From Lewinellaceae bacterium (GTDB taxonomy: Bacteria > Bacteroidota > Bacteroidia > Chitinophagales > Saprospiraceae), in the NCBI GenBank assembly GCA_016719605.1, contig JADJYW010000001.1, positions 682,001 to 746,000 on the forward strand: a stretch of DNA of 64,000 nucleotides, in the 5' to 3' direction. The notes beneath the pieces are model-generated. The model had not been told where the DNA came from, searched no databases, and worked only from the letters and a program-made list of their open reading frames with translations. Shown here one piece after another: positions 27,064 through 34,353 of the stretch; within the stretch, counting starts at the first letter, position 1, and the number at the start of each line of letters is the position of its first letter. A program made the translations under genes and the position numbers.

Positions 27064-28413
27064 TTAGAGCGGCAGCCGAATAGTAAATGTTGTCCCTTGT
27101 CCTTCCGTACTTTCCACTTCCATGGTTCCGCCATGTCCTTTTGTCACAATATCAAATGCCAGTGAAAGCCCGAGGCCCGTACCCTGTCCGGTTGGTTTGG
27201 TGGTAAAAAACGGCTGAAATATTTTGGCTTTCAGGTTCTTGGGAATACCCGTGCCGTTGTCTTGAATACGGATTTCCACCATCTCCGATTTCAGCAATCG
27301 GGTAGAAACCGTTACGGTGGGTTCGTAACCTTCGGGCGCCTGGGTTTTCTTTTGGGTTACGGCATAAAACGCGTTGTTGATTAAATTGAGCAGTACCCGT
27401 CCGAAATCCTGCGGGATGACAGGCACTTTATCAATGACCGGGTCCAAATCCGTCACCATTCCGGCATTGAAATTTTTGTCTTTGGCCCGCAAGCCGTGAT
27501 AAGCCAGGCGGAGGTATTCGTCGGCCAGAACATTCAGGTCGGTGGGTTCTTTTTTGCCGGTACTGGTGCGGGAGTGTTGCAGCATGGCGGTGACGATATT
27601 GGCCGCCCGTTTGCCGTGGTGGTTTATTTTTTCCTGGTTTTGAGCCAGGTCGCGCGCTAAATCCAGCACCAGCGCGGTATCCATTTCCGGCTTTTCAATT
27701 TCTTCTTTCAGTTCCTGCGCCAGCTCCAGGCTGAGTTCGGAGAAGTTGTTGACAAAGTTCAGCGGGTTCTGGATTTCATGGGCAATGCCGGCGGTGAGCT
27801 CGCCGAGGGAGGCCATTTTTTCAGAATGCACTAATTGCGTCTGGGCAGATTTGAGCTCGGCCAGGGCTTTTTCGAGTTCCTCTTTTTGGGCGGTCAATTC
27901 CGTGGTACGCGCCACAACCAGATGCTCCAGTTCTGCTTTTCGGATTTCGGCTGCCCGGATAAGCTCCTCTTCTTTTCTGCGTTGCTTGCGCTCTTTACTA
28001 TTTTGAACCAAGGCGTAGGTTCCAAATCCGATGAGCCATAAAACAGAAAACACCTCGGCTGGTCCAAAATATCCATCATACGTTTCATAAAAAGACGGCG
28101 CCACAAAACGCACGATGGCAACTAATACAGAGATGCCCGCAAAAGGTAAAAGTGCAATGGAAAACATACGGGCCGGATTGTAATCCCGCAACAGGTAAAC
28201 GGTAACCAGCAGCAGCAGGTAAATAATCTCACCAAACCATTCTTGTATAAAATGAAACCAGGGAATTTGTACGAGCAGAAAAAAAAGGATGGAACCGACC
28301 CAAACTTTAGACAAAACCCTGTCCCATTCGGGTAACCGCGCAGAGGTCTCCAGTATTTTACGTGCTGCCAGTATCACACCATTACCCGTTAATATAATTG
28401 GTACTAAATCCAT
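27064..28413 (-). CDS. Membrane sensor histidine kinase
   Basis: 449 aa from the ATG at 28413 (MDLVPIILTG). A longer frame to 28503 is rejected because a -7 box lies at 28492-28499. The N-terminal part has about four hydrophobic segments (residues 10-150), a small membrane sensor. A coiled coil (about 160-215, RKQRRKEEELIRAAEIRKAELEH type) follows. HisKA has the phospho-His in AGIAHEIQNPL (about 232), and HATPase shows LLNLINNAFYAV, DNGTGIP and GTGLGLSL. It probably phosphorylates the two downstream receivers, 11 bp and further away in the same operon, controlling cyclic nucleotide synthesis. The signal sensed is unknown. Confidence 0.92.
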   Translation of the reverse strand: MDLVPIILTGNGVILAARKILETSARLPEWDRVLSKVWVGSILFFLLVQIPWFHFIQEWFGEIIYLLLLVTVYLLRDYNPARMFSIALLPFAGISVLVAIVRFVAPSFYETYDGYFGPAEVFSVLWLIGFGTYALVQNSKERKQRRKEEELIRAAEIRKAELEHLVVARTTELTAQKEELEKALAELKSAQTQLVHSEKMASLGELTAGIAHEIQNPLNFVNNFSELSLELAQELKEEIEKPEMDTALVLDLARDLAQNQEKINHHGKRAANIVTAMLQHSRTSTGKKEPTDLNVLADEYLRLAYHGLRAKDKNFNAGMVTDLDPVIDKVPVIPQDFGRVLLNLINNAFYAVTQKKTQAPEGYEPTVTVSTRLLKSEMVEIRIQDNGTGIPKNLKAKIFQPFFTTKPTGQGTGLGLSLAFDIVTKGHGGTMEVESTEGQGTTFTIRLPL

Positions 28414-28491
28414 AGTTGCCTTTTGTAGGAAGTTGAGAAAGGTTGATCGAGATTGAGAAGGCTCGTCTCGTCTTGGTTCAAAAGGCTGAAG

Positions 28492-28499
28492 CAAATGTA
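28492..28499 (-). promoter_or_regulatory. -7 box for the kinase operon (TACATTTG, minus strand)
   Basis: CAAATGTA on the plus strand; exact TAnnTTTG on the minus strand, 78 bp before the ATG at 28413. It fixes the start choice for the kinase. Confidence 0.5.
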
Positions 28500-28582
28500 A
28501 CAAGGCCGGAACACCCTGGAAGGATCGTAAACCAAATTCTCATAAAATTGCCTGAAGCCCGGCACGAAAAGCCCCAAAAATT

Positions 28583-28627
28583 ACCCAAAAACAAAACCGC
28601 AACAACCTGAAAAACAGGTTGCTGCGG
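28583..28627 (-). terminator. Intrinsic terminator of ssrA
   Basis: On the minus strand CCGCAGCAACCTG-TTTTT-CAGGTTGTTGCGG (28627-28597, one wobble) is followed by TTTTGTTTTTGGG. It begins 7 bp past the mature tmRNA 3' end. Confidence 0.8.
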
Positions 28628-28634
28628 TTATTTG

Positions 28635-29004
28635 TGGACCTGGCGAGAGTCGAACTCGCGTCCGGACAAAGCGTCACAACGCTTTCTACATGCTTAGTTC
28701 CTGATTCAGGTTTTCGAGCACGGGATAGGTTCTGGAACCGACCACTCCGCGCCTTAGCCGTTTAAGTTTCGCCTGCGGTAACGGCGTTCCGCAAACTAGT
28801 CCCAAAGTGGTTGATACGCGGCACGATGTATATGGAACCTCAACCGTGCGGCATAAAGGCCTTCTAATTCAATAGATTAGGCAGCCATGGCATACTGATA
28901 GTTGCCATCTACTTGTTGAACGTTGTTTTTTACGGAGTAACCGTTCATGCTCCGGCATGCTTACGAGGCGACTACACCTTCCCGTCAATACCAGGTACAG
29001 GCCC
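28635..29004 (-). ncRNA. ssrA: tmRNA
   Basis: 370 nt. It rescues ribosomes stalled on broken mRNAs and tags the peptide for degradation. The acceptor stem pairs GGGCCTG (5' end at 29004) with CAGGTCC (3' end at 28636), with discriminator A at 28635. CCA is not encoded. The T-arm GCGAGTTCGACTCTCGC and the 5' element GGTATTGACGGGAAGG are characteristic. The tag reading frame ends at a TAA (28879-28877). In frame upstream it reads VKNNVQQVDGNYQYAMAA, ending in the usual hydrophobic YAMAA degradation signal; the exact resume codon is inferred (GTA at 28933). SmpB is not in the window. Confidence 0.95.
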
Positions 29005-29011
29005 AATTTTT

Positions 29012-29195
29012 GGTTAGAAGGTTAGAAGGTTTCTGGTTAGAAGGTTGGAAGGTTTCTGGTTAAAAAATATCGGGGCAACCAGAAACCTTCTAACCCTCTA
29101 ACCTTCTAACCTTCTAACCTTCTAACCTTCTAACCTTCTAACCTTCTAACCTTCTAACCTTCTAACCTTCTAACCTTCTAACCTTCTAACCTTCC
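29012..29195. repeat. AACCTTCT 8-bp repeat array, partly inverted
   Basis: 29014-29065 carries ggttagaa/ggtttct units. After a 20-bp spacer (aaaaaatatcggggc) the inverse word aaccttct runs in about 12 nearly perfect tandem copies (29079-29192). The two halves are inverted relative to each other, so a long cruciform is possible. The array starts about 10 bp upstream of the tmRNA 5' end. No spacers or CRISPR character. The rest of the 388-bp gap 29005-29392 holds only the -7 box at 29306. Confidence 0.85.
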
Positions 29196-29305
29196 CAACG
29201 AAACGCAAAGGTACACGAAATCGGTTCGGCTCGCGATGTATTTTTCCCTTTGGAAAAACCCCTCCTTTGTGTTGGTCCTGCACCGGGAATGCAGGTGGAA
29301 TCATC

Positions 29306-29313
29306 TACCTTTG
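29306..29313 (+). promoter_or_regulatory. -7 box (TACCTTTG) for the oxidoreductase gene
   Basis: Exact TAnnTTTG match, 79 bp before the ATG at 29393; no clear -33 element at the usual distance. Confidence 0.5.
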
Positions 29314-29392
29314 CGTTTCAAATCGGGCTTCGGACGTTTCTTGAAACAGAAGTCACGCCCGACAGTTTCAAAGAGCCTAAAAATTGTTTTTT

Positions 29393-30610
29393 ATGCACAA
29401 GATCGGGATCATCCGGGAGGGGAAAGTTCCGCCCGACGCGCGCGTGCCGCTCACGCCCCAACAATGCCAACAGATTATCTCCAAATTTCCGGTGGAGGTG
29501 GTCGTACAGCCGTCCAATGTCCGCTGCTACACAGATGCGGAATACCGTGCGGCCGGCGTCGAACTGGCTACGGACCTGCGCGACTGCGATATCCTGATCG
29601 GTGTCAAAGAGGTGCCTGTGGATCAACTGATTCCCGGCAAAACCTACCTTTTTTTCTCCCATACGATCAAAAAACAAAAGCAAAACCGCCACCTCCTGCA
29701 GGTGATCCTGGAAAAAAATATCCGGCTCATTGATTTTGAAAAACTCACCGATGATCGCGGCGACCGCCTGATTGCTTTCGGGTTTTACGCCGGACTGGTC
29801 GGTGCGCACAATGCGCTGTGGACGTACGGCCAACGCACCCGCCTGTTCGATTTGCCCCGAATGTGCGACTGCCACGACTACGCCGAGGTGAAAGCCGTGT
29901 ACCCGCAAACACCACTGCCGCCCGTGCGCATCGTGCTCACCGGCAGTGGCCGAGTGGCATCGGGCGCCGTGCGCAACTTGCACGATATGGGTATTCACCA
30001 GGTGTCGCCCCGCGATTTTTTAACCAAGACATTCGATAAACCGGTTTTCACCCAGTTGTTTGCGCAGGACTATGTGCAGCACCACAGCGGTCCGCGTATT
30101 TTTGACAAGGCTCATTTTTATGCGCATGGTGAAGACTACGTCAGCACGTTCGCGCCATATACCCGGCGTGCAGATATTTTTATCAATGGCATTTACTACG
30201 ATGGCAAAGCGCCTATGTTTTTCACCGCCAGTGAAATGGCCGGCGATGCCTTTCACCTTCAGGTAATTGCCGATGTTTCTTGCGATATCGTTCCCAATGC
30301 CTCCGTGCCGACAACGTTGCGGCCCAGTACCATCGCCGAGCCTGTTTACGGAATCAACCGCTATACCGGCCAGGAATGTGCCCCGTACGATCCGGATGCA
30401 GTGGACGTAATGGCCATTGATAACCTGCCCTCCGAACTACCGCGCGATGCGTCGGATTTTTTTGGCAAACAACTGATTGACAATGTACTGCCGGAACTGC
30501 TGCACGAAGAAGACAGCGTCGTCATCGCGCGGGCTGTTATTGCCGAAAACGGACACCTGACGGATCGCTACGAATATCTGAGCGATTATGTGGGAGAAAT
30601 GGCGGTGTGA
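29393..30610 (+). CDS. NAD(P)-dependent oxidoreductase, saccharopine/alanine dehydrogenase-like
   Basis: 405 aa from the ATG at 29393 (MHKIGIIREGKVPPDARVPLTP). The N-terminal AlaDH/PNT domain carries REGKVPPDARVPLTP, YTDAEYRAAGV and ILIGVKEVP, seen in NAD-type saccharopine dehydrogenases (Lys1). A Rossmann segment follows, IVLTGSGRVASGAVRNLHDMG (about residue 185). The C-terminal half has ADIFINGIYYDGKAP, VIADVSCDIVPNASVP and an ending with NLPSELPRDAS as in Lys1. It is probably an amino-acid-linked dehydrogenase in lysine metabolism; the true substrate is not certain. It stands alone, convergent with ribD. Confidence 0.82.
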   Translation: MHKIGIIREGKVPPDARVPLTPQQCQQIISKFPVEVVVQPSNVRCYTDAEYRAAGVELATDLRDCDILIGVKEVPVDQLIPGKTYLFFSHTIKKQKQNRHLLQVILEKNIRLIDFEKLTDDRGDRLIAFGFYAGLVGAHNALWTYGQRTRLFDLPRMCDCHDYAEVKAVYPQTPLPPVRIVLTGSGRVASGAVRNLHDMGIHQVSPRDFLTKTFDKPVFTQLFAQDYVQHHSGPRIFDKAHFYAHGEDYVSTFAPYTRRADIFINGIYYDGKAPMFFTASEMAGDAFHLQVIADVSCDIVPNASVPTTLRPSTIAEPVYGINRYTGQECAPYDPDAVDVMAIDNLPSELPRDASDFFGKQLIDNVLPELLHEEDSVVIARAVIAENGHLTDRYEYLSDYVGEMAV

Positions 30611-30661
30611 AACAAGAGGCAACAGGCGAGGGGCAAAAGATAAAGGGCAAGGCAAGAGAGG

Positions 30662-31726
30662 TTACGGGTAGCGTGCGTTGGCTGCATTGATAAAAATACG
30701 GATTTCATCTGCCCCGATTTGGGTTCTTTCTGTTAGTATGGCGCCTTCCGGGATGCCGGGCGCCGGCACACCGTTGTACAAAAATCGCGGATTTGCGAGC
30801 ATACGGATTTCATCCCAGAACCCGCTTTCCTGAAATTGCCGAAGCACATCGGCCCCGCCTTCTACGAGCAGGATGGCTCGTTTTTTCTGTGTCAGTTTTT
30901 CCAGCAATTCCGGTATCCAGTTTATTCGCGCGTTTATGCCGGCGGCCTCGTGAAAGGCGAAAAAATGTGTCTGCTGCCACGTTCCCTGTCGTTCGGGGCC
31001 GATGATCCAGGTGGGCAGGCTATCGTCAAGCAAGTGTGCTGCGGGGGGTATTTTTCCGGCGAAATCGAGGGCAACGCGCAGAGGTGATTTGCCGAAGTAC
31101 AGGCGGTTGTCCAAGCGCGGATTGTCCGTTCGTGCGGTGTTTGTTCCCACGAGGATCGCGTCTGCCTCGGCGCGCCAGCGGTGTACCAGGCGTTGTGCCA
31201 ACGGGCCGGAAATTGGCGTCCTTTCGCCCGGCAGGGCCAGGTAGCCATCAGCGCTTTGCGCCCATTTCAGGATGATATACGGGCGTTTTTTTTCGATCCA
31301 GGTGAAAAAGGCGCGGTTCAGGTAGCGCCCCTCGGTTGCAAGGATTCCGACCTCGGTAGCCACGCCGGCAGCGCGCAATTTTTCCAGGCTTTGGCCGGCT
31401 ACCAGGGGGTTGGGGTCGGTGTTGGCCACCACTACTCGCGGGATTTTTTCGTTCAAAATCAAATCTACGCAGGGCGGGGTTTTGCCGAAATGGAAGCACG
31501 GCTCCAGTGCGCAAAACAGCGTGGCTTGCGGGATCAAATGTCGGTCTGCCTGCCGCACGGAAGCCACAGCGTTCACCTCGGCATGGGCTTCTCCATAACG
31601 CCGGTGCCACCCCTCGCCGATAATTCGGCCGTTGTGTACCAGTACGGCGCCTACCAACGGGTTGGGCGATACGCTGCCCGCCCCCAAACGGGCGAGTTGG
31701 AAGCACCGGCGCATGAAATTTTCCAT
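30662..31726 (-). CDS. ribD: Riboflavin biosynthesis deaminase/reductase RibD
   Basis: 354 aa from the ATG at 31726 (MENFMRRCFQLA). It catalyses the second and third steps of riboflavin synthesis in the cytoplasm. The N-terminal deaminase (about residues 1-145) has the zinc site HAEVNAV and EPCFHFGKTPPCVD. The C-terminal reductase (about 150-354) has ILKWAQSADGYLA, DAILVGTNTARTDNP and LLVEGGADVLRQF. The start lies 12 bp upstream of the arsM stop on the same strand, so the two genes may share a transcript with arsM first. Other rib genes are not here. Confidence 0.95.
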   Translation of the reverse strand: MENFMRRCFQLARLGAGSVSPNPLVGAVLVHNGRIIGEGWHRRYGEAHAEVNAVASVRQADRHLIPQATLFCALEPCFHFGKTPPCVDLILNEKIPRVVVANTDPNPLVAGQSLEKLRAAGVATEVGILATEGRYLNRAFFTWIEKKRPYIILKWAQSADGYLALPGERTPISGPLAQRLVHRWRAEADAILVGTNTARTDNPRLDNRLYFGKSPLRVALDFAGKIPPAAHLLDDSLPTWIIGPERQGTWQQTHFFAFHEAAGINARINWIPELLEKLTQKKRAILLVEGGADVLRQFQESGFWDEIRMLANPRFLYNGVPAPGIPEGAILTERTQIGADEIRIFINAANARYP

Positions 31727-31737
31727 GTTGAGTGTGG

Positions 31738-32637
31738 TTAGCAACAGCTGCTACCAGGTTCGCAGCAAGCGATAGCGGTTTGTAGTTCAATCAGATTTAC
31801 TTTTCGTTTTTCATGTCGCGCCGAACGGTCGTCACCGCCGGGTTTTTCTGCGTACACGGTGATACTAAAGATACCCGTACCGGATGCGAGGAAATCGCGG
31901 AGTCCCGCTTCCGACAGGTGTTCGAGCAAAATATGGTCCGGCACCAGAATGGGTTTCGATTTCTGAATTTGAATATTTTCCAGTCCGGCTTGCTGAATCA
32001 GGTCGAGGTAGTCTGCTTGCTGAATGGCGCCGGAAACGCACCCGGCGTATAGTTCGGCACTTTGGCGCAGGGCATCCGGCAGTTCGCCCACCAGTACGAT
32101 GTCGCTGATGCTGAAGTGCCCGCCCGGGCGCAGGACGCGGTGGATTTCGGAAAATACCCGGCCTTTGTCGGGCACGAGATTGAGTACGCAGTTGGACACC
32201 ACCACGTCTACAGAGTTGTCGCTCAGGGGAAGTTCCTCGATGTCGCCTTGGCGGAACTCGACGTTGTTGAAACCGAGTTTTTCAGCATTCAACCGGGCAC
32301 GACGAATCATTTCGGGGGTAAAATCAACGCCAATGACTTTGCCTTCCGGCCCGGTAGCGGCACGCGCTACGAAGCAGTCGTTGCCTGCGCCACTGCCCAG
32401 ATCGAGCACGGTGTCGCCTTCGGCAATGTGAGCATGTTCCGTTGGTAACCCACAGCCAAGGCTCAGGTCGGCGTCGGGGTTGTAGCCTTTGAGGCTGGAA
32501 TACGACTCGGACATGATGGTGTAGGTGCCCGGTGTGCCAACACCGCAACAGGAGGCGGCATTGGTTTCCCGACTTTGCCGGGCGATGTCCGCGTACTTCT
32601 CGCGGACGGTACTTTTCATAGCTTCAGAATTTGTCAT
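31738..32637 (-). CDS. arsM: Arsenite methyltransferase ArsM
   Basis: 299 aa. SAM-dependent methylation of As(III) in the cytoplasm. The SAM-binding motif VLDLGSGAGNDCFVAR (about residues 77-92) and GVDFTPEMI follow an N-terminal region with ASCCGVG and SLGCGLPTEHA. Conserved cysteines occur in SNCVLNLVP and YAGCVSGA, the arsenic-binding positions of ArsM. The protein ends CCEPGSSCC, an extra Cys-rich tail. The upstream arsR on the same strand (start 33031, stop 32708) indicates arsenic-inducible expression. No arsenite efflux gene (arsB/acr3) or arsC is visible. Confidence 0.93.
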   Translation of the reverse strand: MTNSEAMKSTVREKYADIARQSRETNAASCCGVGTPGTYTIMSESYSSLKGYNPDADLSLGCGLPTEHAHIAEGDTVLDLGSGAGNDCFVARAATGPEGKVIGVDFTPEMIRRARLNAEKLGFNNVEFRQGDIEELPLSDNSVDVVVSNCVLNLVPDKGRVFSEIHRVLRPGGHFSISDIVLVGELPDALRQSAELYAGCVSGAIQQADYLDLIQQAGLENIQIQKSKPILVPDHILLEHLSEAGLRDFLASGTGIFSITVYAEKPGGDDRSARHEKRKVNLIELQTAIACCEPGSSCC

Positions 32638-32707
32638 TGTTTTTGTATGTAGTTGTTGATCAAAAAATTAAGTCCTTAAAATCGTGCGAATGTTCTTTCA
32701 TCGGTGT

Positions 32708-33031
32708 TCAACAGCACCCGTTGTTTCCTGGTGTCAAGAGGCCGTCGAGCAGTGTTTTCAGGCGAGCCACCACGTCCCAGTTGATGCAATAGCAGGATTT
32801 GACGCCCTCCACGGTACCGGAGATCAGTCCGGCAGATTTCAATTCTTTCAAATGCTGGCTGACGGTACTTTGCGCCAGCGGGAGTACGTCCACGATCTCG
32901 CCGCAAACACAGGAGTTGCGCTGTGCAAGCGCTTTTAAAATGGCTATACGAGCCGGATGCCCCAGGGCCTTGGCGAGGTCTGCTACCTCATTCTCGAATG
33001 GTCCAAAAACGTCAACTTTGGGTGCAGCCAT
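32708..33031 (-). CDS. arsR: ArsR-family metalloregulator
   Basis: 107 aa from the ATG at 33031 (MAAPKVDVFG). An in-frame ATG at 33064 is possible, and the longest frame reaches 33124. Winged-helix repressor: ALGHPARIAILKAL, then NSCVCGEIVDVLPLAQSTVSQHLKELKSAGLI, where the CVC pair precedes the recognition helix, as in As(III)-sensing ArsR proteins. Later Cys residues (VKSCYCIN, NNGCC) may contribute. It is 70 bp upstream of arsM and probably represses both genes until arsenite binds. Confidence 0.92.
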   Translation of the reverse strand: MAAPKVDVFGPFENEVADLAKALGHPARIAILKALAQRNSCVCGEIVDVLPLAQSTVSQHLKELKSAGLISGTVEGVKSCYCINWDVVARLKTLLDGLLTPGNNGCC

Positions 33032-33160
33032 GATGAAAAAAGTGAGTGGGTTGAAAAAATTCATCGCAAAAATACGATGAATAGGGTTTGTGTCAAGTGC
33101 TGACGCAAAATATTTATCGTACAAATACGATTTATTTTTTCTGAAGTATTTGAGTTATTT

Positions 33161-33757
33161 CTATTTCAGACGTTTACGCCACTCGACATACCCAAGGATG
33201 GAGAGAACAAAAAAGACGAGGTACTGGAAGGAGGTAAAAACAAAGCCTTTGACAAAATAGAGTGGCATAGCGGCGAGGTTGGTGAGCGCCCACCAAATCC
33301 AGTTTTCTAATTTTTTCCGCGTCATGAGCAGCATGCCGGTGTAGGCTGTAGCGGAGGCAAATCCGTCAGCAAGTGGAACGGTACTATCCGTCCAGCGGCT
33401 CAGAACGAAGTAGAGTGCTACCCAGCATGCGGCGAAAAACGCCAAAGCCAGCGACCATTCCCGACAGGTGGACCGGGTGATGAGCAAGATAGGTGTCCCG
33501 GGAGCGTTCCCGGACCAGAGAAACCAGCCGGCGATGCTCATGACCGTGTAGTAAAAATTCACACCGGCCTCGGCGTACAATCCGGCGACGAAACTCAGGT
33601 AGATATAAATGGTGGTATTGACTAATCCTGTGGGGTACACCCAGATGTTTTCCTTTCGGGACAACAGCACACTGGCGATGCCAAAACAAACGGCAATGAA
33701 CTCCAGCCCGGTTGTAGCATAAAGCCCGGTGATGAGTTGCTGCCCAATTTCGTGCAT
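33161..33757 (-). CDS. pnuC: Nicotinamide riboside transporter PnuC
   Basis: 198 aa, normal for PnuC. About seven hydrophobic helices, with signature segments GIASVLLSRKENIWVYPTG, YYTVMSIAGWFLW and NWIWWALTNLAAMPLYF. It carries nicotinamide riboside across the inner membrane by facilitated diffusion, feeding NAD synthesis. The NMN adenylyltransferase gene at 11.5 kb could act in the same pathway. No riboswitch was recognised in the 131-bp gap upstream, which contains a 16-bp perfect hairpin. Confidence 0.92.
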   Translation of the reverse strand: MHEIGQQLITGLYATTGLEFIAVCFGIASVLLSRKENIWVYPTGLVNTTIYIYLSFVAGLYAEAGVNFYYTVMSIAGWFLWSGNAPGTPILLITRSTCREWSLALAFFAACWVALYFVLSRWTDSTVPLADGFASATAYTGMLLMTRKKLENWIWWALTNLAAMPLYFVKGFVFTSFQYLVFFVLSILGYVEWRKRLK

Positions 33758-33827
33758 GTGCTTGTGGATGCAGGTTTAGTAGCCGGTTTATGTACTTGAG
33801 AACCCCGACAGGCCTCTGCACATACAG

Positions 33828-33865
33828 CGAAGCCTTCCGTTGTGCTGTGACAACGGAAGGCTTCG
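33828..33865 (-). terminator. 16-bp perfect hairpin between the small peptide gene and pnuC
   Basis: cgaagccttccgttgt (33828-33843) pairs exactly with acaacggaaggcttcg (33850-33865) around a 6-nt loop. It lies 23 bp past the stop codon of the small peptide gene. No T-run follows on either strand, so it could be an mRNA-stabilising 3' structure rather than a terminator. Confidence 0.45.
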
Positions 33866-33888
33866 GTAAGGAACATGTAACAATGACC

Positions 33889-34098
33889 TTACTGCGGGAT
33901 CGTCCCGCCGCAGCTGGAATTCCAAGTGAACACTTGATCAAACTGCTTTGAACCACCTTTGCCGCCTTCAACGCGAATCATCTCATCCTTATCCAGAACT
34001 TGTACTGTTCCCTGAATATCATCGAATGGTTTTTTCGTGTTGTCTGGCCGCTCTTTACTGGTGGATTCGTTCGTCTTTTTTGAAAAAAATGATAACAT
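33889..34098 (-). CDS. Small peptide with double-glycine leader-like segment
   Basis: 69 aa. The N-terminal part is charged (LSFFSKKTNESTSKERPDNTKKPFDDIQ). The middle, VLDKDEMIRVEGGKGG, resembles double-glycine leader peptides (L…E(L/M)xxVxGG) cleaved by C39 peptidase transporters. The remaining about 22 residues (SKQFDQVFTWNSSCGGTIPQ) would be the core, with a single Cys. Proteins of this type are common unannotated small genes in Saprospiraceae and relatives, sometimes exported peptides. No transporter, peptidase or modification enzyme is adjacent, so maturation is unproven. A 16-bp hairpin follows the gene. Confidence 0.5.
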   Translation of the reverse strand: MLSFFSKKTNESTSKERPDNTKKPFDDIQGTVQVLDKDEMIRVEGGKGGSKQFDQVFTWNSSCGGTIPQ

Positions 34099-34335
34099 AG
34101 ACCTTGGCTCAACCTTTTAGTAGGCCAAAGGTATGGGGTTTTTCCGAACCGTCAAGGATGCGGTCGGTTTTTTGTAGGTTAGGCGTTTAAATTAAGTTGT
34201 CCGGTAGTCATTAGGTGTTTTTTGTGCAAATGTATTCCGTTGGTTCATTGAGATGTTTTCGATTTCATCCTTACATTTTGTAGTAGCGGTAGTTTCTATC
34301 CTGGAATAAACATTTAACAAGGATTGCTGTTTTGT

Positions 34336-34343
34336 TAGTTTTG
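34336..34343 (+). promoter_or_regulatory. -7 box (TAGTTTTG) for the MerR gene
   Basis: Exact TAnnTTTG match just 10 bp before the ATG at 34354, implying a nearly leaderless transcript. The 255-bp gap 34099-34353 between the divergent genes holds nothing else recognisable. Confidence 0.5.
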
Positions 34344-34353
34344 CACGCAAATC

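Noticed and set aside
29012..29195. CRISPR array
   Set aside because: The 8-bp words are directly contiguous with no unique spacers, and no cas genes are present.
33758..33888. NAD-type riboswitch before pnuC
   Set aside because: Only one long perfect hairpin is present; no multi-stem aptamer pattern could be recognised.
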